This document shows, one piece after another, positions 56,870 through 64,000 of a stretch of 64,000 bases of DNA. Positions within the stretch are counted from its first letter, which is position 1; every line of letters starts with the position of its first letter. A program made the position numbers and the translations under genes. Under the pieces are notes generated by a model that did not search any database, was not told where the DNA came from, and saw only the letters and a program-made list of their open reading frames with translations. This stretch comes from Cololabis saira. Lineage: Eukaryota; Chordata; Actinopteri; Beloniformes; Belonidae. The stretch is taken from NCBI RefSeq assembly GCF_033807715.1, contig NC_084589.1, positions 55,444,066 through 55,508,065 of the forward strand, read 5' to 3'.

Positions 56870-58013
56870 TTAAATAAATAAAAAATTAAAATTAAATAAT
56901 GCACTTCAGGCAAAGTAATAAGAGTCCAAACCAAACGAAATGCGTGCTACCCAGCACAGGCTCTTCATGACACAGTATGTCAAGTAAAAAGTTAAATATT
57001 AATATATAAAAAAAAAAAAATAAAAAATAAAAATTAAATAATGCACTTCAGGCAAAGTAATAAGAGTCCAAACCAAACGAAATGCGTGCTACCCAGCACA
57101 GGCTCTTCATGACACAGTATGTCAAGTGAAAAGTTAAATATTAATATTAATAAAAAAAATAAAATAAAAAAAAATAAATAAATAAAAAAAAAAAAAAAAA
57201 AAAAAATTAATAATTAAATAAATAAAAAATAAAAATTAAATAATGCACTTCAGGCAAAGTAATAAGAGTCCAAACCAAACGAAATGCGTGCTACCCAGCA
57301 CAGGCTCTTCATGACACAGTATGTCAAGTAAAAAGTTAAATATTAATATATAAAAAAAATAAATAAAAAATAAAAATTAAATAATGCACTTCAGGCAAAG
57401 TAATAAGAGTCCAAACCAAACGAAATGCGTGCTACCCAGCACAGGCTCTTCATGACACAGTATGTCAAATGAAAAGTTAAATATTAATATTAAAAAAAAA
57501 AAAAAAAAAAATAATAAAAAAAAAAAAAAATAATAATAATTAAATAAATAAAAAATAAAAATTAAATAATGCACTTCAGGCAAAGTAATAAGAGTCCAAA
57601 CCAAACGAAATGCGTGCTACCCAGCACAGGCTCTTCATGACATAGTGTGTCAAGTAAAAAGTTAAATATTAATATATAAAAAAAAAAAAAAAAAAAAATA
57701 CAAATTAAATAATGCACTTCAGGCAAAGTAATAAGAGTCCAAACCAAACGAAATGCGTGCTACCCAGCACAGGCTCTTCATGACACAGTATGTCAAGTGA
57801 AAAGTTAAATATTAATATTAAAAAAAAATAAATAAAAAAAAAATAAAAAAAATTAAAAAAAATAAATAAAAAAATATTGAAAAAATTTAAACTTGTTCAA
57901 GGCACCCAGGGAGGGATCGTGTCCATAAAGTGTCCATACCAACAAAACAACAACAACAAAAAAAGGTGTGCTACCCATCACAGGTTCTTCATGACACAGC
58001 ATGTCAAGTTAAG
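56717..58013 (-). repeat. Tandem array in the ORF1-ORF2 spacer with alternating period
   Basis: Seven near-complete units containing CTTCAGGCAAAGTAATAAGA start at 56717, 56902, 57043, 57246, 57387, 57571 and 57714, and a partial unit lies at about 57960-58013. Spacings alternate 185, 141, 203, 141, 184, 143, because short and long A-rich linkers alternate. Pairs of units therefore form a higher-order repeat of about 325-345 bp. Confidence 0.92.
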
Positions 58014-58298
58014 AAAGAAAATTAAATTGAAAAATTGTACAAGGCACCCAGAGGGCACCCCACGCACGGAGGCCCCGGACCGTGCTACAAAATAATGCCC
58101 CGTGTAGCAAAAAAGAAGCAAAAAACAAATCAGGTCGTAACAACCAAAGAACGTTCAGTTCAAGCACCGCAGCAGGTGGCCAGCCCGGGCTGCAGCTCCA
58201 AGTGAAAAGTGGTGGGGGCTGCGCTAAAAACAAGCCGTTAGCTCCGGGCCAGGCCGATGAGCACGTTAAAAATACTGCTCAAAGTTAATTACCGTGTC

Positions 58299-59108
58299 TC
58301 ATGCGGTGTTGCGCCTGTCAGCGATGTATTTCTTGGCTTCCTGAACCGACGAGAGCCGAACCGTGCTCCCGTCCTCCGTGGTGATTCTCAGCCTGGCCGG
58401 ATACTGTAAAGACGGCTTGAGCCCCAGGTCGTACAGCTGTGACATGACTCCACGATACTCAGTACGGAGCTCAAGCACATCAGCAGGATAGTCCTCATAA
58501 AAAGCTATCGGCTTGCCCTCGTAGTGTAGCTGCCCTCTCCTCCGTCTGGCCTCGCGCAGCACCCTCTCCTTGGTCTGGAAACTGTGGAAGCACATAATAA
58601 CAGTCCGCGGCTTCTCAGTCGACTTAGGCCTGGCAAATGGTATCCTGTGTGCACGTTCCAGCTTTGGTGGTTTGGCAAGAACCTCCTCGCCCATCACTTT
58701 TTGCAGCAGGATAGAAAGAAAGGCGGTCGGGCGAGGCCCCTCAGTCGACTCCGGCAGCCCAATAAGCCGGAGGTTTGCCCGGCGGCTCCTCGCCTCGAGG
58801 TCCGAAGCTTTGGCCTTTAGCTTAGCATTGCTAGCCTCTAGCTCCGCACAGGTAGTCTCCAATGCGGCTAGGCGCTCGTCGGTAAAGTTGGCGTTCGTCT
58901 CCAGCGAGCCGATGCGTTGACCATGGTCTAATACTGTAGCGTGCACCACGTCAATCTTGGCTTCCAATGAGGCCATGGAAGATTTAAATTCCGACGAAAG
59001 GGCCGCCTTGTGGTCCTGTAGCAACGTTGTTAGCGCCGCCATGCTAACGTCGCTAGCCGCGGCTTCTTCCTTTTGTGGATTGTCCTTTCTTGGTCTCAAA
59101 GTGGACAT
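58299..59108 (-). CDS. L1-B ORF1: RNA-binding protein, intact
   Basis: 269 residues from the ATG at 59108; the frame's four upstream codons start at TTG, so they are not used. Layout: basic/Ser-rich start, coiled coil (about residues 20-115), RRM (LEARSRRANLRLIGLPE region, about 115-195), and C-terminal domain (REARRRRGQLHYEGKPI region onward). This is the L1 ORF1p arrangement; ORF1p trimerises and coats L1 RNA. It aligns with L1-A ORF1 throughout and has Glu where L1-A has a stop. Confidence 0.92.
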   Translation of the reverse strand: MSTLRPRKDNPQKEEAAASDVSMAALTTLLQDHKAALSSEFKSSMASLEAKIDVVHATVLDHGQRIGSLETNANFTDERLAALETTCAELEASNAKLKAKASDLEARSRRANLRLIGLPESTEGPRPTAFLSILLQKVMGEEVLAKPPKLERAHRIPFARPKSTEKPRTVIMCFHSFQTKERVLREARRRRGQLHYEGKPIAFYEDYPADVLELRTEYRGVMSQLYDLGLKPSLQYPARLRITTEDGSTVRLSSVQEAKKYIADRRNTA

Positions 59109-59261
59109 TATGCTGAGCAAACAGCAGGTTGTTAAATAACAAGCCCCGTTAAATGTCAGAAGAGCGGGGTTTTAAAGTTTATAAAACGTAGTTGAGGGAG
59201 CGAGAGAGAAACGTGACTACTCCTCGTCACCCATACCGGAAGTCCTCACCCATCTTATTCT

Positions 59262-59445
59262 GTCTCGCTCTTGAGCCGTTAGCTCAGGCTGTCAGACAGA
59301 GTACTTCCATTTCCCCTATAAATTACAGGATCAACCCCACCACATTTTGTTATATGCCGACGACATTCTTCTCTATTTAGAAAATCTGAATGTCTCTATT
59401 CCTCAAGTATTGGACCTGTTTAGTGATTTCGGCAGCGGATGGTAC
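59262..59445 (+). pseudogene. Dead L1-like LINE RT, 3' part
   Basis: Continues the 51785 reading with LALEPLAQAVRQ, then after a frameshift YADDILLYLENL, the RT active site. It runs into the 18-bp minisatellite at 59452, so the rest of the element is lost. Confidence 0.88.
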
Positions 59446-59451
59446 AAGCCA

Positions 59452-60408
59452 GGGGCCACCGTTGGTCCAGGGGCCACCGTTAGTCCAGGGGCCACCGTTA
59501 GTCCAGGGGCCACCGTTGGTCCAGGGGCCACCGTTAGTCCAGGGACCAGTGTTAGTCCAGGGGCCACCGTTGGTCCAGGGGCCAGCGTTGGTCCAGGGGC
59601 CAGCGTTGGTCCAGGGGCCAGCGTTGGTCCAGGGGCCACCGTTAGTCCAGGGGCCACCGTTAGTCCAGGGGCTACCGTTGGTCCAGGGGCCAGCGTTGGT
59701 CCAGGGGCCACCGTTAGTCCAGGGGCCACCGTTAGTCCAAGGGCCACCGTTGGTCCAGGGGCCACCGTTGGTCCAGGGGCCACCGTTAGTCCAGGGACCA
59801 GTGTTAGTCCAGGGGCCACCGTTGGTCCAGGGGCCAGCGTTGGTCCAGGGGCCAGCGTTGGTCCAGGGGCCAGCGTTAGTCCAGGGGCCACCGTTAGTCC
59901 AAGGGCCACCGTTGGTCCAGGGGCCACCGTTGGTCCAGGGGCCACCGTTGGTCCAGGGGCCACCGTTGGTTCAGGGGCCACCGTTAGTCCAGGGGCCAGC
60001 GTTAGTCCAGGGGCCAGTGTTAGTCCAGGGGCCACCGTTAGTCCAGGGGCCACCGTTGGTCCAGGGGCCACCGTTGGTCCAGGGGCCACCGTTAGTCCAG
60101 GGACCAGTGTTAGTCCAGGGGCCACCGTTGGTCCAGGGGCCACCGTTAGTCCAGGGGCCACCGTTAGTCCAGGGGCCACCGTTAGTCCAGGGGCCACCGT
60201 TAGTCCAGGGGCCACCGTTGGTCCAGGGGCCACCGTTGGTCCAGGGGCCACCGTTGGTCCAGGGGCCACCATTAGTCCAGGGGCCAGCGTTAGTCCAGGA
60301 GCCAGTGTTAGTCCAGGGGCCACCGTTGGTCCAGGGGCCACCGTTGGTCCAGGAGCCAGCGTTGGTCCAGGGGCCACCGTTAGTCCAGGGGCCACTGTTG
60401 GTTCAGGC
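59452..60408. repeat. 18-bp minisatellite, about 53 copies
   Basis: Unit GGGGCCACCGTTGGTCCA, with GTTAGTCCA, GCCAGCG and GACCAGTG variants. As 18 is divisible by 3, long frames stay open (PGATVG, QGPPLV and APGPTV repeats); these are artefacts. Variant units recur in blocks, indicating duplication of multi-unit segments. Confidence 0.96.
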
Positions 60409-61086
60409 CAACAAATAATATACGGACAATTTAGTCGGACGGACCCCGCTTTGGGACCAGGAAGTAGGCTGGAGCAGCGCGCATCACCGCGGCTTTAACC
60501 GGGGAATCTGACCGGTTCCGACCGGCCGGGACCGCAGGAACCGGCCTGGACTGGTAGCAGGGACTCCCGGGGACCGACCAGCGCAATTTCAGCCGGATCT
60601 GCCCGGCGCACAGATCGGCTCCGGGGCGCATCCTCTGCGCATCGCCCGTTACCGGGGATCAAACCGACAGATTTGCCTGAAAATCTCGGAGGGTGAAGCT
60701 CGTCCGACCTGGGAGGGACCCCCGAGGACCCAGCTCCCAAACCACCCGGGAACCTGGATGATTTAACCCGGATCCGCTCCGCCGCAGCGCCACGTCCGAC
60801 TGGCTCAAGGAAGGACCGCTCCAGCAGCGGAGAGAGCTGGTTGTGGGCGTGGTTTCAGCAGCGGAGGAGACCGAGGGCGTGGTTTGCATTTTGGTGACGT
60901 AAAGAAAATGCACAAATCTAAACGGCTCACAGAAACCACATGACACTGGGGGACTCTGTAAGGTGGGGGGGAGCAGACCTTGCAGATTTTCATGGGGTAT
61001 CATATTTTCTGTGTTGGCAGGGTGAGGGGAGACCACTTTATATATGTTAAAACAAGAAAAAATGTGGTTTTCATAATAGGTCCCCT
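60409..61086. other. GC-rich non-coding DNA ending in the piggyBac-like right arm
   Basis: 60430-60830 is GC-rich with many CCGG motifs and no recognisable gene. From about 60940 it is the inverted arm of the TTAA element. Confidence 0.5.
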
Positions 61087-61159
61087 TTAAAGGTTAATTA
61101 ACCTCCCAGTTGTGGTTCCTGGTCTGGTCCGTGGATAACGGGTGTCCTCTGGTCTGCAG

Positions 61160-61302
61160 GCGTCAGTGCTCTCCTCACGGTGGCGCTGCAGGGCTCCGAC
61201 CCCCACCAGCTTCTCTCCCTGGAGTTCGGCCGGCGCTTCGGCTACAAGGATTCCCTCGCCATCAGCACGCCGGGAATCAGCAGCCGCATCCTGCAGCAGA
61301 TC
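61160..61302 (+). CDS. Orphan internal exon of an unidentified host gene
   Basis: A 143-bp exon is bounded by CCTCTGGTCTGCAG at its 5' side and GTGAGT at its 3' side, both good splice consensus. After two leading bases it encodes 47 residues with no stop, beginning VSALLTVALQGSDPHQLL and ending SSRILQQI. The donor is in phase 0. Codon third positions are GC-rich (CTC, GTG, CTG, CGC), unlike the neighbouring repeats. I do not recognise the protein, and no other exons of it were found in the window. Confidence 0.55.
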
Positions 61303-61319
61303 GTGAGTTCTGACGGCCC

Positions 61320-61600
61320 TGGTAACCACGGTAACCACGGTAACCACAGTAACCACGGTAACCACGGTAACCAGCACTGGTAACCACGGTAACCACGGTA
61401 ATTAGCACTGGTAACCACGGTAACCACGGTAACCAGCACTGGTAACCACGGTAACCACGGTAATTAGCACTGGTAACCACGGTAACCACGGTAACCAGCA
61501 CTGGTAACCACGGTAACCACGGTAATTAGCACTGGTAACCACGGTAACCAGCACTGGTAACCACGGTAACCACGGTAACCAGGACTGGTGACATTAGACT
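61320..61600. repeat. GGTAACCAC minisatellite in the putative intron
   Basis: A 9-bp GGTAACCAC unit is organised in larger blocks ending in AGCACT or AATTAGCACT, so there is a higher-order pattern. Confidence 0.93.
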
Positions 61601-61971
61601 GGTAACATTAGACTGGTAACCATGCATAGACGTCGGAACTAGGGGTGCGGGGGGTGCGGCCGCATCCCCTCCCATCCGCCCCCCCCCATCAGCCTCCCTA
61701 CCCACAGCATTATGCTTAAAAAATAAAAATAAAGAATCTGAATTTAAACTGAATTTGTCTGACTTACTACATTTATCTCATAATGCACAGATCTAGGCTA
61801 TGTGACATGCAGCCTGGCATAGGCTACTTTACGGAGCCAGGCTCTGACAGCTCAGTGTGACGTAGGCTAAATAAACAAACAAAGTCTTTTGTTTCGCGGG
61901 CATTGTTGTTTTGATATGATCGCGCGCATTGTTGTTAGCTTACATGACAATGTGAGTTCAATGAACCAGCT

Positions 61972-63377
61972 ATGTCTCAGAAAAGAATTTCAGATTTTTT
62001 TTTAAAACCGCCTGACCCGGCTAAACGTCCGAGACAGACACCTGGACCCTGTGTCCCAGCAACCGGACAGCAGCAGGCAGCCGAAAGACCCGGCGGTCCT
62101 CGTCCTCCCTCCCCAGCGCCACCTGGTGCTAGCCAAGAGGCAATATCATTCAAACCACCACAGGATTACAATTTTCCTGCCAGGAAGTTCAGCGGTGAGA
62201 ACTTCAGTCGTTCCTGCAAGGCCGCCTGGTTCAGAGAGTGGCGTGGCTGGAGTACATTGCGGTCAGTGATGGCATTGTGTGTGGTGTGTGCAGGTCAGCT
62301 GTCAAAAGCAAGTTGGTCGGGTCAGACACTGACAGTCTGTTTTTGAAAGATAAAGGCTTTTCAAATTGGAGAAAAGCAACGGAGAAGATCAGAGACCATG
62401 AGAAGACTCGCATTCATTTAGATGCGATGCAAAGATTGGCTGCATTGAAAACAACGCCAATTAATGCACTACTCTCTGAGGCCGCTGCTAAAGAGCAGAG
62501 AACAGCGCAGAAAATGCTGGAGCTCATTTTCAGCTGCGTAAGATTCCTGGGGCGCCAGGGACTCCCTCTGAGAGGGGCTGCAAATCGGGATGGGGTGTTA
62601 TGGCAGCTAATGGTGGAAAGGGTACGCACTGATCCTGACCTGGAGAACTGGATGAAAAGAAGAGACAATTGGATGTCTGGCAGCATCCAAAATGAAATTC
62701 TGGAGCTGTTTGCGCATGACATTCAGAGAAAAATCGGAGCTAAAGCATCCCAAAGTCCTTTTTTTGGCTTAACTGCTGATGGGACCACCGACCTCAGTGG
62801 CAAAGAACAGTTTTCATGCAATATACAGTCTGCTGATCACAATCTGGACATTCAGAATTTCTTTCTAGGCTTTTACAACCCCCCAGACACAACAGCAGAG
62901 ATGCTGTTTTTGTGCATAAAAGATGTCCTTGTTCGGCTCAATTTACCAATGGAGAAGCTGAAAGGCTACTGTTTTGATGGAGCCAGCAACATGTCTGGGA
63001 GGTTCCCGGGAGTGCAGGCAAGATTAAAGGAAACATGTCCTGACTCCGTGTTTGTTCACTGCGCAAATCACTCTCTGGATTTAGTGTTACAAGAAGTGGC
63101 AAAAGAAGTGCGCCTTGTTGCTGATACACTAAACTTCGTTCGAGAAGTCACTGTTGTTATTAAGTATTCAGCAAAGAGAAAAACATTATACCAGTCTCTT
63201 TTTGGATGTGGAGAAGTGATAAACCTGCTTGCCCTGTGTCCAACTCGGTGGTGCGTCAGAGTTGTGGCACTGTCACGGTTGCTGGCCTGCTATGGAGAGA
63301 TGCTGCAGACATTCAGGACCCTGGAGAGTGACAGGACTGTCAAGGGGGAGACGCGCATAGACACATATAAAGGCTAG
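61972..63377 (+). pseudogene. ZMYM-type hAT transposase, frameshifted and truncated
   Basis: An ATG at 61972 opens a Pro-rich N-terminal frame. A 1-nt shift near 62240 moves the reading into a 379-residue frame starting AWLEYIAVSDGIVCGVC, a TTF-type zinc finger with C/C...H motifs. The hAT core follows: a LTADGTTDLSG segment with the first catalytic Asp, CFDGASNMSG with the second, VHCANHSLDL, and CPTRWCVR. The frame stops at 63377 before the last acidic residue and the C-terminal dimerisation domain. The element's left end may be near 61624 (GACGTCGGAACTAGGGGTGC); its right end appears replaced by unrelated repeat DNA at about 63378. Confidence 0.87.
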
Positions 63378-63806
63378 ATGACTCGTCCGTGCTGCTGCCA
63401 ATGGAGAGCGACGTCGTCACACGGCGGCCATCTTGCCACAGCAGAGCTCGCTCAGAATAACATTGTGTTCAATGGAGCATGTACTGCTTAAACAACCTTA
63501 ACTTGCTCAATTCTCAACAGATTTTCAAACAGTTTGGTTTGTCATGAACGTCAGAGATGTAGTTATGACACTGCATACTTGTGAATAATTATAAACATTG
63601 AAAAACGTACTTTTATATGAAAATAACCAGAAACAGATAGCCATGACATGGTTTTCATATTTAATCAATATTTCTATAGTATTCTTAGTAATATTTATAG
63701 TTACATTATAACATATATATATTATTACCATATAACATATACATATATATATATATATATTAATATATTATTACATTATGATGTATTTACGTCATGACAT
63801 TACATA

Positions 63807-63849
<43 letters not shown>

Positions 63850-64000
63850 CTCTATCCATTAAGTGTAATAAGATTTTTTTACTAAAATGAGACATTTTAA
63901 CTAGAAATAAGACAAATATTCTTGTTAAGATGGTGAGTTTTTGCAGTGATCCATTTTACTTATCCTGTGAAGGACAGAGTCATATTGATAAGTTCAGAAA
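63378..64000. repeat. Unassigned repeat DNA with (TA)n and a palindrome-arm copy
   Basis: No gene. AT dinucleotide runs lie at about 63713-63770 and 63815-63842. 63863-63935 is a diverged copy of one arm of the 39941-40187 palindrome (TAAGTGTAATAAGATTT...). Confidence 0.6.

Larger units (their letters stand above)
51803..59244 (-). mobile_element. Full-length L1-type LINE with both ORFs open (L1-B)
   Basis: Minus-strand element of about 7.4 kb. The poly(A) tail (T-run from 51802) is followed by a perfect 17-bp TSD CTCACCCATCTTATTCT (51786-51802 and 59245-59261). The target LINE reads through exactly when the insert is removed. It has a 136-bp 5' UTR, ORF1, an expanded 2.4-kb spacer and intact ORF2. 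The 5' end GACTTCCGGT matches L1-A. Open ORFs and an identical TSD suggest a recent, possibly active copy. Confidence 0.92.
49763..61090. mobile_element. TTAA-flanked piggyBac-like composite, 11.3 kb
   Basis: TTAA at 49763-49766 is followed by AGGGGACCTATTATGAAAA. TTAA at 61087-61090 closes the inverted partner. The two ends stay inverted-complementary for about 80 bp (through CACCCTGCCAAC) and then diverge. TTAA plus long TIRs fits a piggyBac-type non-autonomous element. Inside are a palindromic MITE, a 29-bp minisatellite, a dead LINE split by L1-B, and an 18-bp minisatellite. The ends could instead belong to two separate solo elements in opposite orientation. Confidence 0.55.

Noticed and set aside
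59452..60408. CRISPR-like array (also 46548-47133 and 50255-50714)
   Set aside because: Head-to-tail minisatellites without unique spacers, in a eukaryotic genome.
59347..60498. Collagen-like or silk-like repeat proteins in three frames
   Set aside because: An 18-bp minisatellite with a length divisible by 3 stays open on both strands; no signal peptide or conserved ends.

Overview
The window looks like a piece of a teleost fish genome. It holds vertebrate-style L1 and L2 LINEs, many hAT, PIF/Harbinger and piggyBac-like DNA elements, a gamma-like endogenous retrovirus remnant, a scrap of 28S rRNA and abundant micro- and minisatellites. The species cannot be named from the sequence. Most of the 64 kb is nested mobile DNA. 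Several nests can be ordered from their target-site duplications (TSDs) and terminal repeats.

The one large host-type gene lies at 8601-17249 on the minus strand. It is a single coding exon for about 2,882 residues. The N-terminus has a predicted N-myristoylation signal, then Cys pairs that may bind zinc, then a roughly 310-residue Glu/Arg/Gln heptad array. The centre is an ATPase core that resembles bacterial SecA: Walker A GTGEGKS, Walker B DEVD, a GTTGT motif, GRGTDI and an arginine finger. A shorter, catalytically dead copy of the first SecA half precedes it. A TPR-like stretch, hydrophobic segments and a possible rearranged OTU-like module follow. This is the most unusual protein in the window.

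Layout: 1-2.9 kb, ERV pol/env remnants with a hAT insertion. 3.3-4.2 kb, a hAT element. 6.6-8.2 kb, a Helentron/HINE-like element (B). 8.2-17.3 kb, the SecA-like gene. 17.5-20.5 kb, a second HINE-like element (A) full of GAAT microsatellite and 128-bp repeats. 20.6-26.4 kb, a full-length but mutated L1 (L1-A). 26.4-29 kb, tandem and inverted repeats and a hAT. 29.0-32.5 kb, a TTAA-flanked element containing a Harbinger MITE and a third HINE-like copy (C). 33.1-34.7 kb, a truncated LINE. 36.7-37.1 kb, an ITS2/28S fragment. 37.9-41.2 kb, a broken Harbinger transposase with two insertions. 41.2-42.7 and 42.8-49.7 kb, two hAT elements with remnant transposases; the second carries three LINE insertions. 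49.8-61.1 kb, a TTAA-flanked composite. Inside the composite, a dead LINE is split by L1-B, a full-length L1 with both ORFs open. 61.16-61.30 kb, one orphan exon of an unidentified host gene. 61.6-63.4 kb, a third ZMYM-like hAT transposase, frameshifted and truncated.

No tRNA, CRISPR array, bacterial operon or complete multi-exon gene was recognised. All calls rest on reading the sequence; no database search was run.
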